Shown here piece by piece: positions 1 to 7,420 of a stretch of 34,820 nucleotides of DNA. The stretch is from an uncultured Oscillospiraceae bacterium (lineage in GTDB: Bacteria; Bacillota; Clostridia; Oscillospirales; Oscillospiraceae). Within the stretch, counting starts at the first letter, position 1, and the number at the start of each line of letters is the position of its first letter. The notes under the pieces are model-generated. The model was not told the origin of the DNA, did not search any database, and was given only the letters and a program-made list of their open reading frames with translations. Both the position numbers and the translations under genes were made by a program. The DNA lies in NCBI GenBank assembly GCA_910584835.1, contig CAJUEG010000024.1, forward strand, positions 1-34,820, read 5' to 3'.

Positions 1-77
1 ACCGCGGCGGCTACCTGTACCACGGCCGCGTGAAGGCTCTGGCCGAGGGCGCCCGTGAGGGCGGCCTGCAGTTCTAA
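1..77 (+). CDS. rplR: 50S ribosomal protein L18, C-terminal fragment
   Basis: This is the last 24 residues of ribosomal protein L18, cut by the left window edge. The reading frame ends in YLYHGRVKALAEGAREGGLQF followed by TAA at 75-77, which is the characteristic L18 C-terminus. L18 binds 5S rRNA in the central protuberance of the large subunit. It lies 17 bases before rpsE, the standard spc-operon order, and the GGGAGGAGG ribosome-binding site of rpsE directly follows its stop. Confidence 0.93.
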   Translation, partial: RGGYLYHGRVKALAEGAREGGLQF

Positions 78-94
78 GGGAGGAGGAAACAAGA

Positions 95-595
95 ATGCCT
101 AGATTTGAAAGAGAACCCAAAGAATTCGTGGAGAAGGTCGTGTACCTGAACCGCGTTTCCAAGACTGTCAAGGGCGGCCGCGTGGCCAAGTTCTCCGCGC
201 TGGTCGTCATCGGCGACGAGAAGGGCAAGGTGGGCTACGGCCTGGGCAAGGCCGCCGAAGTGGCCGAGGCCATCCGCAAGGGCATTGAGGACGCCAAGAA
301 GAACATGGTGCACGTCACCCTGTCCGGCACCACCATCCCCCACGAGGTCATCGGTGAGTTCGGCGCGGGCCGCGTCCTCCTCAAGCCCGCCAGCAAGGGT
401 ACCGGCATCATCGCCGGCGGCCCGGTGCGCGCGGTGATGGAGGCCGCCGGCGTGTCCGACATCCGCGCCAAGTGCCTGCGCACCAACAACCCCCAGAACG
501 TGGTGGCCGCCACCATGGAGGGGCTCAAGTCCCTGCGCAGCCCCGCCGAAGTCGCGCGCATCCGCGGCAAGAGCGTGGAAGAGATCTTAGGTTAA
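95..595 (+). CDS. rpsE: 30S ribosomal protein S5
   Basis: The 166-residue product is ribosomal protein S5, a small-subunit protein that supports decoding accuracy and lines the mRNA entry channel. The N-terminal double-stranded-RNA-binding fold is seen from about residue 8 (EKVVYLNRVSKTVKGGR), with the typical GYGLGKAAEV segment near residue 48. The C-terminal domain contains the GTGIIAGGPVRAV signature. Length matches bacterial S5. The ATG has a perfect ribosome-binding site about 8 bases upstream. It sits between rplR and rpmD, as in nearly all bacteria, and is co-transcribed with them. Confidence 0.98.
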   Translation: MPRFEREPKEFVEKVVYLNRVSKTVKGGRVAKFSALVVIGDEKGKVGYGLGKAAEVAEAIRKGIEDAKKNMVHVTLSGTTIPHEVIGEFGAGRVLLKPASKGTGIIAGGPVRAVMEAAGVSDIRAKCLRTNNPQNVVAATMEGLKSLRSPAEVARIRGKSVEEILG

Positions 596-609
596 GGAGG
601 CTCAAGACA

Positions 610-795
610 ATGGCTAAAACCATCAACATCAAGCTCGTCAAGAGCCTGAACGGCCGTCTGGCCAAGCATAAGGCCACCGCCGAGGCCCTGGGCCTGCGCA
701 AGATCGGCGACACCACCGTGCAGCCCGACAACGAGGCTACCCGGGGCAAGATCGCCCACATCGGCTACCTGCTCCAGGTGACCGAGGAAAACTAA
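610..795 (+). CDS. rpmD: 50S ribosomal protein L30
   Basis: The 61-residue product is L30, a small one-domain protein of the large subunit. It starts MAKTINIKLVKS and contains the L30 core (ALGLRKIGDTTVQPDNEATRG), ending in the short helix typical of the bacterial form. A longer reading frame opens upstream inside rpsE, but the ATG at 610 is preceded by TAAGGAGG at 594-601 and matches the family start. It lies 14 bases after rpsE and 16 bases before rplO, the conserved order. Confidence 0.97.
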   Translation: MAKTINIKLVKSLNGRLAKHKATAEALGLRKIGDTTVQPDNEATRGKIAHIGYLLQVTEEN

Positions 796-811
796 CGAGG
801 AGGCGCACGAC

Positions 812-1252
812 ATGAATCTGCATGAACTTTCCCCCGCCCCCGGCTCCAACACCAAGGCCTACCGCAAAGGCCGGGGCGCCGGTTCCGGCAACGGCAAGAC
901 TGCCGGCCGGGGCCACAAGGGCCAGTGGGCCCGCAGCGGCGGCGGCGTCCGCGTGGGCTTTGAGGGCGGCCAGATGCCTCTGGCCCGCCGCCTGCCCAAG
1001 CGGGGCTTCCACAACATCTTTGCCAAGCGCCTGGAGGCCATCAACGTCTCCGCGCTGAACAAGTTTGAGGACGGCGCCGTGGTCAATGTTTGCGACCTGC
1101 TGGAAAAGGGTATCATTTCCAAGTGTGAGTATGGCGTCAAGGTCCTGGGCAACGGGGAACTGACCAAGAAGCTCACGGTTCGGGCTTCCGCGTTCTCCGC
1201 CTCGGCCAAAGAGAAGATCGAAAAGGCGGGCGGCACGGCGGAGGTGATCTGA
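812..1252 (+). CDS. rplO: 50S ribosomal protein L15
   Basis: The 146-residue product is L15, a late-assembly large-subunit protein. The first 40 residues are the extended, glycine- and arginine-rich tail that threads into 23S rRNA (MNLHELSPAPGSNTKAYRKG, then the GRGHKGQWARSG pattern). The globular C-terminal half ends in the usual EKAGGTAEVI. The stop overlaps the start region of secY with only one base between them, so the two are probably translationally coupled, as in other Firmicutes. Confidence 0.98.
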   Translation: MNLHELSPAPGSNTKAYRKGRGAGSGNGKTAGRGHKGQWARSGGGVRVGFEGGQMPLARRLPKRGFHNIFAKRLEAINVSALNKFEDGAVVNVCDLLEKGIISKCEYGVKVLGNGELTKKLTVRASAFSASAKEKIEKAGGTAEVI

Positions 1253-1253
1253 G

Positions 1254-2600
1254 ATGATTCAGACCATGCGCAACGCCTGGAAGGTGCCGGAGCTGCGGGG
1301 TAAGCTGCTGTTTACCGTGTTCGCTCTGCTCATCTTCCGGCTTGGCTCCGCCATCCCGGTGCCCTTCATCAATGTCGATATGCTCAGCAGCTATATGAAG
1401 GCCCAGTCCGCCAGCATCTTCGGCCTGCTCAACGTGATGAGCGGCGACGCCTTCGCTCAGGCCACGGTGTTCGCGCTGTCCATCCAGCCCTATATCAACA
1501 GCTCCATCATCATTCAGCTGCTGACCATCGCCATCCCCGCTCTGGAGCGCCTCCAGAAGGAGGGCGGCGAAGAGGGCAAGAAGAAGATTGCCGCCATCAC
1601 CCGGTACGCCACCGTGGGCATCGCGCTGATTCAGGCCTTCGGCTTCTACACCATGCTCCGGGTGGGTTCCAACGGCACCAGCTTCCTGTCCACCACCGGC
1701 ATCTGGGCCGCCTTTGTCATCATCGCCGCCTTTGTGGCCGGCTCCGCCTTCCTGATGTGGCTGGGCGAGCAGATCACCGAGTTCGGCATCGGCAACGGCA
1801 TCTCCATCATCCTGTTCGCCGGCATCGTGGCCCGCGGGCCCAGCATGGTGGGCAGCATCATTGACGGCGTGAGAGGCTGGATCGGCAAGGCCGATCCCTC
1901 CACCGCCCTGGTACTGCACCCCGCGTTCATCCTGCTCATCGTGGCCGGTATGCTGCTGCTGGTGGCCTTCATCGTGTTCATGGACAACTCCGAGCGGCGC
2001 ATCCCCGTGCAGTACGCCAAGCGGGTGGTGGGCCGGAAGATGTACGGCGGCCAGTCCAGCCATCTGCCCATCAAGGTGAATATGTCCGGCGTGCTGCCCA
2101 TCATCTTCGCCCAGTCCATCGCGTCCATCCCCGCCACCATCGGCATGTTTGTGCCCTCCGCCCAGACCCCCGGCAGCGGCTGGCACACGTTCCTGACCAT
2201 TTTTGACTCCCGCGGCTGGGTGTACTGCATTGTGTATTTCCTGCTGATCGTGTTCTTCAGCTATTTCTACAACACCATTCAGTTCAATCCCATTGAGGTG
2301 GCCAACAACCTGAAGAAGAACGGCGGGTTCATCCCCGGCTTCCGCCCGGGCAAGCCCACCAGCGACTTCCTCAGCAAGGTGGTGTCCCGCATCACCATGT
2401 TCGGCGCGCTCTATCTGGCCGTGGTGGCCCTGCTGCCCACCATCGTCGGCAACATCATGCTGCTGGCGGGGAGCAGCGCCGGCCGGAGCCTGGCCATCGG
2501 CGGCACCTCCGTCATCATCGTGGTGGGCGTGGCGCTGGAGACCGTCAAGGCGCTGGAGGCCCAGCTCATGATGCGCCACTACAAGGGCTTCCTTGAGTGA
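1254..2600 (+). CDS. secY: Protein translocase subunit SecY
   Basis: The 448-residue product is SecY, the pore subunit of the SecYEG channel that exports preproteins and inserts membrane proteins. It opens with the family N-terminus (RNAWKVPELRGKLLFTVFALLIFRLGSAIPVP) and shows about ten hydrophobic segments. The plug and TM2 region (FALSIQPYINSSIIIQLL) is clear, as is the cytoplasmic loop RRIPVQYAKRVVGRKMYGG that contacts the ribosome and SecA. The conserved NPIEVANNLKKNGGFIPGFRPGKPT loop lies near residue 345. The start overlaps the rplO stop region. Adjacency to adk and map is the usual Gram-positive arrangement. Confidence 0.98.
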   Translation: MIQTMRNAWKVPELRGKLLFTVFALLIFRLGSAIPVPFINVDMLSSYMKAQSASIFGLLNVMSGDAFAQATVFALSIQPYINSSIIIQLLTIAIPALERLQKEGGEEGKKKIAAITRYATVGIALIQAFGFYTMLRVGSNGTSFLSTTGIWAAFVIIAAFVAGSAFLMWLGEQITEFGIGNGISIILFAGIVARGPSMVGSIIDGVRGWIGKADPSTALVLHPAFILLIVAGMLLLVAFIVFMDNSERRIPVQYAKRVVGRKMYGGQSSHLPIKVNMSGVLPIIFAQSIASIPATIGMFVPSAQTPGSGWHTFLTIFDSRGWVYCIVYFLLIVFFSYFYNTIQFNPIEVANNLKKNGGFIPGFRPGKPTSDFLSKVVSRITMFGALYLAVVALLPTIVGNIMLLAGSSAGRSLAIGGTSVIIVVGVALETVKALEAQLMMRHYKGFLE

Positions 2601-2616
2601 GCGCTGAGGTAGGGTT

Positions 2617-3249
2617 ATGAAGCTCATCATGTTCGGCGCCCCCGGCGCCGGTAAGGGGACCCAGGCCGCCATCCTCAGCGAGCGGCTGGAGGTGCCCACC
2701 ATTTCCACAGGCAATATCCTGCGGGCTGCCGTGAAAAACGGCACGCCCGTGGGACTCCAGGCCAAGCGTTACATGGACGCGGGCCAACTGGTGCCCGACC
2801 AGGTGATCATCGGCATCATCGTGGAACGGCTGGGCGAGGCCGACTGCCGCAACGGGTTCATCCTGGACGGCGTGCCCCGCACCATCCCCCAGGCCGAGGC
2901 TCTGGAAAACGCAGGCGTCAAGTTTGACTGCGTGCTGGACATTGAGGTCCCGGACAGCGAGATCATGAAGCGTATGACCGGGCGCCGGGCCTGCACCGCC
3001 TGCGGCGCGACGTATCACGTGGTGGCCGCGCCCCCCAAGGCGGAGGGCGTGTGCGACAGCTGCGGCGGGGCGCTGGTTCAGCGGGACGACGACAAGCCGG
3101 AGACCGTCCAGAGCCGTCTTGACGTGTACCACAGCCAGACTGAGCCGCTGAAAAAGTTCTACGCGGACCGGGGCATCCTCAAAATGGTGCCGTACCAAAA
3201 CAGCATTGAGGCCACCACCCAGGCCATCATTGAGATTCTGGGGATCTGA
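2617..3249 (+). CDS. adk: Adenylate kinase, zinc-binding form
   Basis: The 210-residue product is adenylate kinase, which interconverts ATP plus AMP with two ADP. The P-loop GAPGAGKGTQ spans residues 7-16. The AMP-site segment STGNILR follows at 30-36. The usual DGFPRT appears as DGVPRT at 84-89, a small departure. The LID domain is the long form with a structural zinc site: cysteines 126, 129, 146 and 149 form two CxxC pairs, typical of Gram-positive enzymes. The gene lies 16 bases after secY and 4 bases before map, so it is part of the spc operon. Confidence 0.97.
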   Translation: MKLIMFGAPGAGKGTQAAILSERLEVPTISTGNILRAAVKNGTPVGLQAKRYMDAGQLVPDQVIIGIIVERLGEADCRNGFILDGVPRTIPQAEALENAGVKFDCVLDIEVPDSEIMKRMTGRRACTACGATYHVVAAPPKAEGVCDSCGGALVQRDDDKPETVQSRLDVYHSQTEPLKKFYADRGILKMVPYQNSIEATTQAIIEILGI

Positions 3250-3253
3250 GGAT

Positions 3254-4027
3254 ATGGAGCTTATCACTTTGAAATCCCCGCGGGAGCAGGACGCCATGCG
3301 CAGGGCCGGACGGGTTACCGCCCAGGCCCGGGCGCTGGCGGGCAGCATGGTCCGTCCGGGCGTCACCACCAAGGAGATCGACGACGCGGTGCGCAGGTTC
3401 ATCCGCGGCAAGGGGGGGCAGCCCTCCTTCCTCGGGTACGGAGGCTTTTCCGGGTCCGCCTGTATCTCAGTGAACGAGGTGGTCATACACGGCATCCCGT
3501 CCCGGCACATTGTGCTCAAGGAAGGGGACATTGTGAGTATCGACGTGGGGTCGGTCATTGACGGCTTCCACGGCGACTGCGCCGCTACCTATCCCTGCGG
3601 CGCCATCTCAGAGGAGGCCCGGCGGCTCATTGAGGTCACCCGGCAGAGCTTTTGGGAGGGCTATGAGAAGGCCGCGCCGGGAAACCGGGTGTCCGACATC
3701 TCCCACGCCGTCCAGGTCTATGTGGAAAAGCACGGCTACTCGGTGGTCCGGGACTTTGTAGGCCACGGCGTGGGCGCCAAGCTCCACGAGGCCCCGGAGG
3801 TGCCCAACTTTGGCCCCGCCGGCCACGGCGCCCGGCTCCAGCCGGGCATGGCCATCGCGGTGGAGCCCATGGTGTGCGCCGGGGACTGGCACGTGAAGGT
3901 GCTCAAGGACGGCTGGACCACCGTGACGGAGGACGGTTCCCTGGCGGCCCACTACGAGAACACCATCCTCATCACCGAGGATGGACCCGAGATCACCACC
4001 GTCACTGAGGACGGGGCCTATGATTGA
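3254..4027 (+). CDS. map: Type I methionine aminopeptidase
   Basis: The 257-residue enzyme removes the initiator methionine from nascent proteins. All expected residues are visible: H79 in VVIHGIPS, and metal ligands D97, D108, H171, E204 and E235, matching the numbering of the Escherichia coli enzyme. It is the short type Ia form with no N-terminal extension. A longer frame opens at 3206 inside adk, but the ATG at 3254 (MELITLKSPREQDAM) fits the family start and follows the adk stop directly. The 3' end overlaps the next gene by 8 bases, suggesting translational coupling. Confidence 0.97.
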   Translation: MELITLKSPREQDAMRRAGRVTAQARALAGSMVRPGVTTKEIDDAVRRFIRGKGGQPSFLGYGGFSGSACISVNEVVIHGIPSRHIVLKEGDIVSIDVGSVIDGFHGDCAATYPCGAISEEARRLIEVTRQSFWEGYEKAAPGNRVSDISHAVQVYVEKHGYSVVRDFVGHGVGAKLHEAPEVPNFGPAGHGARLQPGMAIAVEPMVCAGDWHVKVLKDGWTTVTEDGSLAAHYENTILITEDGPEITTVTEDGAYD

Positions 4028-4301
4028 TTACACAGGCCGGATCGTCCGGGCAGCGGCCGGACGGGACAAGGGCGGCTTGCTGTGCGTGGTGGGCGTGGAC
4101 CGGGAGGGGCGCAGGCTGCTGCTTGCCGACGGCAAGCGGCGCAAATGTGCCCGGCCCAAGGCAAAAAAACCGGGCCACGTGGAGATGCTCGCCGACGGGT
4201 TTACCCACCCCGCCATTGAAAAGCTGAAGCAGGGCGAGACCCTGTCCGACCGAGAACTGAGAAGGGCGCTGGCCGCATTCCGAGATCAACTGGAGGTATG
4301 A
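4020..4301 (+). CDS. KOW-domain RNA-binding protein (L14e-like)
   Basis: This 93-residue protein has an N-terminal KOW/SH3-like RNA-binding barrel (IVRAAAGRDKGGLLCVVGVD, then RRLLLADGKRRKCARPKAKKPGH) similar to eukaryotic and archaeal ribosomal protein L14e. A short helical tail follows. A gene of this kind between map and infA is a known feature of many Firmicutes; its role in translation is not firmly established. The ATG at 4020 overlaps the map stop by 8 bases. A longer frame from 3981 lies inside map and is less likely. The last codons carry the GGAGG that serves infA. Confidence 0.88.
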   Translation: MIDYTGRIVRAAAGRDKGGLLCVVGVDREGRRLLLADGKRRKCARPKAKKPGHVEMLADGFTHPAIEKLKQGETLSDRELRRALAAFRDQLEV

Positions 4302-4305
4302 CGCT

Positions 4306-4524
4306 TTGGCAAAAGACGACATGATTGAGTTGGAGGGCGTCGTCACCGAGGCCCTGCCTAACACCACATTCAATGTGGACATTGGAAATGGACACATTAT
4401 TCTGGCACACATTTCCGGAAAGCTGCGGATGAATTTCATCCGCATTCTGCCCGGCGATAAAGTCACGGTTCAGATGTCGCCCTACGACCTGACCCGCGGC
4501 CGGATCACCTGGAGATCGAAGTAA
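4306..4524 (+). CDS. infA: Translation initiation factor IF-1
   Basis: The 72-residue product is IF-1, an OB-fold protein that binds the A site of the 30S subunit during initiation. It begins AKDDMIELEGVV and carries the core HISGKLRMNFIRILPGDKV and the C-terminal YDLTRGRITWRSK, both diagnostic. The start is TTG at 4306. GGAGG at 4292-4296, within the end of the KOW gene, is 9 bases upstream and fits this start, while the ATG at 4298 is out of frame. The unusual start codon may lower IF-1 output. A 205-base structured spacer follows before rpmJ. Confidence 0.96.
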   Translation: MAKDDMIELEGVVTEALPNTTFNVDIGNGHIILAHISGKLRMNFIRILPGDKVTVQMSPYDLTRGRITWRSK

Positions 4525-4539
4525 ACATCAACGACCTGA

Positions 4540-4690
4540 GTTGCCATAAGCACCGTCCCTGCGGGGCCTTGCCTCCAAAGGGGCCCCCGCCGAAGCCCAG
4601 CGAAGCGGGTTCGGTGGGGAGAGGAGCCATGGCGGAATGAGTGAGCTCTGTCCGAAGGACGGGGCGAACGGCTATGGAGCTTATGGCGAC
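4540..4690 (+). ncRNA. Candidate structured RNA element in the infA-rpmJ spacer
   Basis: This 151-base block is closed by complementary ends: 4540-4551 pairs with 4679-4690 (12 bp, one G-U, including perfect GCCATAAGC/GCTTATGGC). Inside, 4561-4568 (GCGGGGCC) can pair with 4582-4590, and 4585-4594 can instead form a 10-bp helix with 4610-4619, so two mutually exclusive folds are possible. CCGTCC at 4553-4558 can pair with GGACGG at 4657-4662. The first hairpin's loop holds CCTCC (4572-4576), complementary to the rpmJ ribosome-binding site GGAGG (4717-4721). I see no credible coding frame. It may be a cis-regulatory leader for rpmJ and the downstream genes, a small RNA, or an inserted inverted-repeat element. 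I cannot match it to a known RNA family. Confidence 0.55.
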
Positions 4691-4729
4691 GAGGGGGCCA
4701 TTTAAGGCATTGTACAGGAGGTTATTAAC

Positions 4730-4843
4730 ATGAAAGTCAGACCGTCTGTCAAGCCCATGTGCGAGAAGTGCAAGATCATCAAGCGCAAGGGCAAAGTCAT
4801 GGTCATTTGCGAAAACCCCAAGCACAAGCAGAGACAAGGTTAA
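4730..4843 (+). CDS. rpmJ: 50S ribosomal protein L36 (zinc-binding form)
   Basis: This 37-residue protein is L36, the smallest large-subunit protein. The sequence MKVRPSVKPMCEKCKIIKRK and the C-terminal ENPKHKQRQG are diagnostic. The zinc ribbon is intact, with ligands C11, C14, C27 and H32, so this is the zinc-containing form. AGGAGG at 4716-4721 lies 8 bases before the ATG. The gene opens the rpmJ-rpsM-rpsK-rpsD group and follows the structured spacer described separately. Confidence 0.97.
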   Translation: MKVRPSVKPMCEKCKIIKRKGKVMVICENPKHKQRQG

Positions 4844-4859
4844 AGGAGGGGCATAGAGT

Positions 4860-5228
4860 ATGGCACGTATTGCCGGCATTGATCTGCCGAAGGAGAAGCG
4901 AGTCGAGATCGGACTCACCTATATTTACGGCATTGGCCGCACCAGCGCGGGCAAGATCCTCAAGGAGGCGGGCATCAACCCCGACACCCGGGTGAAGGAC
5001 CTGACCGACGCGGAAGAGGCCAAGCTGCGTGAGATTATCAGCCACGAGTACACCGTGGAGGGCGATTTGCGCCGCAATGTGGCGATGGACATCAAGCGCC
5101 TGACCGAGATCGGCTGCTACCGCGGCATTCGCCATCGCAAGGGCCTCCCCGTCCGCGGGCAGCGCTCCAAGACCAACGCCCGCACCCGCAAGGGTCCCAA
5201 GCGCACCGTCGCCAACAAGAAGAAGTAA
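4860..5228 (+). CDS. rpsM: 30S ribosomal protein S13
   Basis: The 122-residue product is S13, located in the head of the 30S subunit, where it contacts the 50S subunit and P-site tRNA. It starts MARIAGIDLPKEKRVEIGL and has the helix-two-turn-helix segment YIYGIGRTSAGKIL. The basic C-terminal tail (HRKGLPVRGQRSKTNARTRKGP) inserts between tRNAs. It follows rpmJ by 16 bases with AAAGGAGGGG at 4842-4851 as ribosome-binding site, and precedes rpsK. Confidence 0.98.
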   Translation: MARIAGIDLPKEKRVEIGLTYIYGIGRTSAGKILKEAGINPDTRVKDLTDAEEAKLREIISHEYTVEGDLRRNVAMDIKRLTEIGCYRGIRHRKGLPVRGQRSKTNARTRKGPKRTVANKKK

Positions 5229-5244
5229 GGAGGGATAAGTTCAC

Positions 5245-5640
5245 ATGGCTGCTAATAAGAAAGTTGTCAAGCGCCGCCGCGAGCGGAAAAACGTAGAGAA
5301 GGGTCAGGTGCACATCCGCTCCTCCTTCAACAACACCATGATCACCGTCACCGACATGCAGGGCAACGCCCTGTCCTGGGCTTCCTCCGGCGAGATGGGC
5401 TTCCGGGGCTCCCGCAAGTCCACCCCCTTCGCCGCCCAGACCGCCGCCGAGACCGCCGCCAACGCCGCCATCGAGCAGTGCGGCCTGAAGAGCGTGGAGG
5501 TGTACGTCAAGGGCCCCGGCCAGGGCCGTGAGGCCGCCATCCGGGCGCTCCAGGCCGTGGGCCTGGAGGTCACCCTCATCAAGGACGTGACCCCCGTGCC
5601 CCACAACGGCTGCCGTCCGCCCAAGCGCCGCCGCGTCTGA
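5245..5640 (+). CDS. rpsK: 30S ribosomal protein S11
   Basis: The 131-residue product is S11, a platform protein of the small subunit next to the E site. The core signature is clear: HIRSSFNNTMITVTDMQGN, then the GFRGSRKSTPFAAQTAAE segment, and the C-terminal DVTPVPHNGCRPPKRRRV. The N-terminus is a short lysine-rich tail (ANKKVVKRRRERKNVEKG). It lies 16 bases after rpsM and 21 bases before rpsD, in the standard alpha-operon order. Confidence 0.98.
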   Translation: MAANKKVVKRRRERKNVEKGQVHIRSSFNNTMITVTDMQGNALSWASSGEMGFRGSRKSTPFAAQTAAETAANAAIEQCGLKSVEVYVKGPGQGREAAIRALQAVGLEVTLIKDVTPVPHNGCRPPKRRRV

Positions 5641-5661
5641 TCTGGAAGGAGGAAAACCGAT

Positions 5662-6261
5662 ATGGCTAAGAATATGCAGCCCTACCTGAAGCGCTGCCGT
5701 ACGCTGGGCATCTCCCCCGCCGTCATGGGTGTGAATAAGGAGTCCAACCGGAACCCCGGCCCCCAGCGCCGCCCCAAGAAGAGCGAGTACGCGCTCCAGC
5801 TCACCGAGAAGCAGAAGGTCAAGTTCGTGTACGGCGTGCTGGAGAAGCAGTTCCGCGCCTACTACGAGAAGGCCGCCCGGATGAAGGGCAACACCGGCGA
5901 CGAGCTGATGACTCTGCTGGAGCGCCGCCTGGACAACGTGGTGTTCCGCCTGGGCCTGGCCGCCACCCGGCGCGAGGCCCGGCAGCTGGTCAACCACGGG
6001 CACTTCACCGTCAACGGCAAGCGGGTGAATATCCCCTCCTACCTGGTGAAGGAGGGCGAGGTCATCGCCGTGTGCGACAAGAGCCGTTCTTCCGCCAAGT
6101 TCAAGAAGATGGTGGAGGATGACCGTTTTGTGGCCGCTCCCAAGTGGTTGGAGAAAAACAAGAACGCCCCCCTGGAGGGCAAGGTGATTGCCATGCCCCA
6201 GCGGGACGACATCGACTTCGACGTGGCCGTTAACCTCATCGTGGAGTTGTACTCCAAGTAA
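5662..6261 (+). CDS. rpsD: 30S ribosomal protein S4 (zinc-free form)
   Basis: The 199-residue product is S4, a primary 16S rRNA-binding protein that nucleates 30S assembly. The S4 RNA-binding domain is seen around residues 92-155 (RRLDNVVFRLGLAATRREARQLVNHGHFTVNGKRVNIPSYLVKEGE). The N-terminus lacks the CxxC zinc site found in some S4 proteins: only one cysteine (C12) remains in that region, so this is the cysteine-poor form. S4 represses its own operon in several bacteria. The strongly folded spacer directly after this gene is a plausible place for such control, which is inference. Confidence 0.97.
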   Translation: MAKNMQPYLKRCRTLGISPAVMGVNKESNRNPGPQRRPKKSEYALQLTEKQKVKFVYGVLEKQFRAYYEKAARMKGNTGDELMTLLERRLDNVVFRLGLAATRREARQLVNHGHFTVNGKRVNIPSYLVKEGEVIAVCDKSRSSAKFKKMVEDDRFVAAPKWLEKNKNAPLEGKVIAMPQRDDIDFDVAVNLIVELYSK

Positions 6262-6294
6262 TGCCGGTTTTTTGCCCGGTATTCCTGGCGTTCC

Positions 6295-6339
6295 GCCGCA
6301 AAAAGGCGGCAGCGCGGCCGCGCACAGGCGCGGCTGCGC
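6295..6339 (+). promoter_or_regulatory. GC-rich hairpins in the rpsD-rpoA spacer
   Basis: The 128-base spacer between rpsD and rpoA folds strongly. GCCGC (6295-6299) pairs with GCGGC (6306-6310) across an A-rich loop. Immediately downstream 6312-6323 pairs with 6328-6339 in a 12-bp stem with one G-U and an ACAG loop. No U-run follows, so an intrinsic terminator is unlikely. The rpoA ribosome-binding site AAGGAGGGT (6371-6379) is downstream and unpaired in this fold. The hairpin may mark a processing or stability point separating ribosomal-protein from polymerase mRNA, or a ribosomal-protein binding site. Confidence 0.5.
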
Positions 6340-6389
6340 GCGGAGCGTATGGCAACACACGCCACTGTTAAAGGAGGGTAACACACGAC

Positions 6390-7340
6390 ATGGTAGAAAT
6401 CCAGAAGCCGCGCATCGAATGCATCGAGAATGTGGGCGACGAGTCCTACGGCAAGTACGTGGTCGAGCCGCTGGAGCGGGGCTACGGCACCACCATCGGC
6501 AACTCTCTGCGCCGCATTTTGCTGTCCTCTCTGCCCGGCACGGCGGTCACCGGCATCAAAATCGCCGGCGTACAGCATGAGTTCTCCGTCATCCCCGGGG
6601 TGAAGGAGGACGTGACGGAGATTGTGCTCAACATCAAGGGCATCATCGCCAAGCTGTACAGCGAGGGGATCAAGACGGTCTACATCGAGGCCGCGGGCGA
6701 GGGAGAGGTCACCGCCGGCGACATCAAGGCCGACAGCGATGTGGAGGTGCTCAATCCTGACCACCACATCGCCACCCTGGGGCCCGAGGCGACCCTGAAC
6801 ATGGAGCTCACCCTGTCCCAGGGCCGGGGCTATGTCACCGCCGACCGGAACAAGCCCGCCCAGACCGTTATCGGCCTGATCCCTGTGGACTCCGTCTACA
6901 CGCCCGTGCGCAAGGTGAACTACTTTGTGGAAAACACCCGCGTGGGCGACGCCACCGACTACGACAAGCTGACGCTGGAGGTGTGGACCAACGGCACCAT
7001 CTCCGCGCGGGACGCGGTGTCCCTGGGGGCGCGTATCCTGGTGGACCACTTTACCCTGTTTACCGACCTGTCCGAGACCATGGGTTCCAAGGCCACTGTG
7101 GTGGAGAAGGCGGAGGCCCAGCGCGACAAGGTGCTGGAGTTGACCATTGAGGAGCTGGACCTGTCCGTCCGCTCCTTCAACTGCCTGAAGCGGGCCAACA
7201 TCAACACAGTGGAGGACCTCATCTCCAAGACCGAGGACGAGATGATGAAGGTGCGCAATCTGGGCCGCAAATCCCTGGAAGAAGTCATCAATAAGCTGGC
7301 CATGATGGGGCTGTCCCTGGCCAACGACGAGAACCTGTAA
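6390..7340 (+). CDS. rpoA: DNA-directed RNA polymerase subunit alpha
   Basis: The 316-residue product is the alpha subunit of RNA polymerase, which dimerises to start core assembly and contacts promoter DNA and activators. The N-terminal domain shows the dimer segment GYGTTIGNSLRRILLSSLPG at residues 31-50. The C-terminal domain starts near residue 250 (LDLSVRSFNCLKRANINTVEDL, then RNLGRKSLEEVINKL), the UP-element and activator contact module. Length is normal. It sits in the expected place between rpsD and rplQ, but both flanking spacers are unusually long and structured. Confidence 0.98.
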   Translation: MVEIQKPRIECIENVGDESYGKYVVEPLERGYGTTIGNSLRRILLSSLPGTAVTGIKIAGVQHEFSVIPGVKEDVTEIVLNIKGIIAKLYSEGIKTVYIEAAGEGEVTAGDIKADSDVEVLNPDHHIATLGPEATLNMELTLSQGRGYVTADRNKPAQTVIGLIPVDSVYTPVRKVNYFVENTRVGDATDYDKLTLEVWTNGTISARDAVSLGARILVDHFTLFTDLSETMGSKATVVEKAEAQRDKVLELTIEELDLSVRSFNCLKRANINTVEDLISKTEDEMMKVRNLGRKSLEEVINKLAMMGLSLANDENL

Positions 7341-7420
7341 GAAGCGCTGAGCCGTCGTGAGGCGGTAAAATGTGCCGACGAAGGCGGCGCAGGGGTATGT
7401 AACGTTCCTCCTTGTGCACC

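Noticed and set aside
1173..2765. Long minus-strand reading frame (530 codons) opposite secY
   Set aside because: It is a GC-driven shadow of rplO, secY and adk. The product is rich in Gly, His, Ala and Asp with no recognisable fold, and the plus strand has certain genes.
4540..4690. MITE-type transposable element in the infA-rpmJ spacer
   Set aside because: The ends are inverted repeats, but I see no clear target-site duplication, and internal complementarity to the rpmJ ribosome-binding site favours an RNA role. It is kept only as an alternative.
5092..6384. Minus-strand frame of 430 codons opposite rpsM, rpsK and rpsD
   Set aside because: Low-complexity Leu/Gly/His translation antisense to three clear ribosomal genes; no ribosome-binding site.
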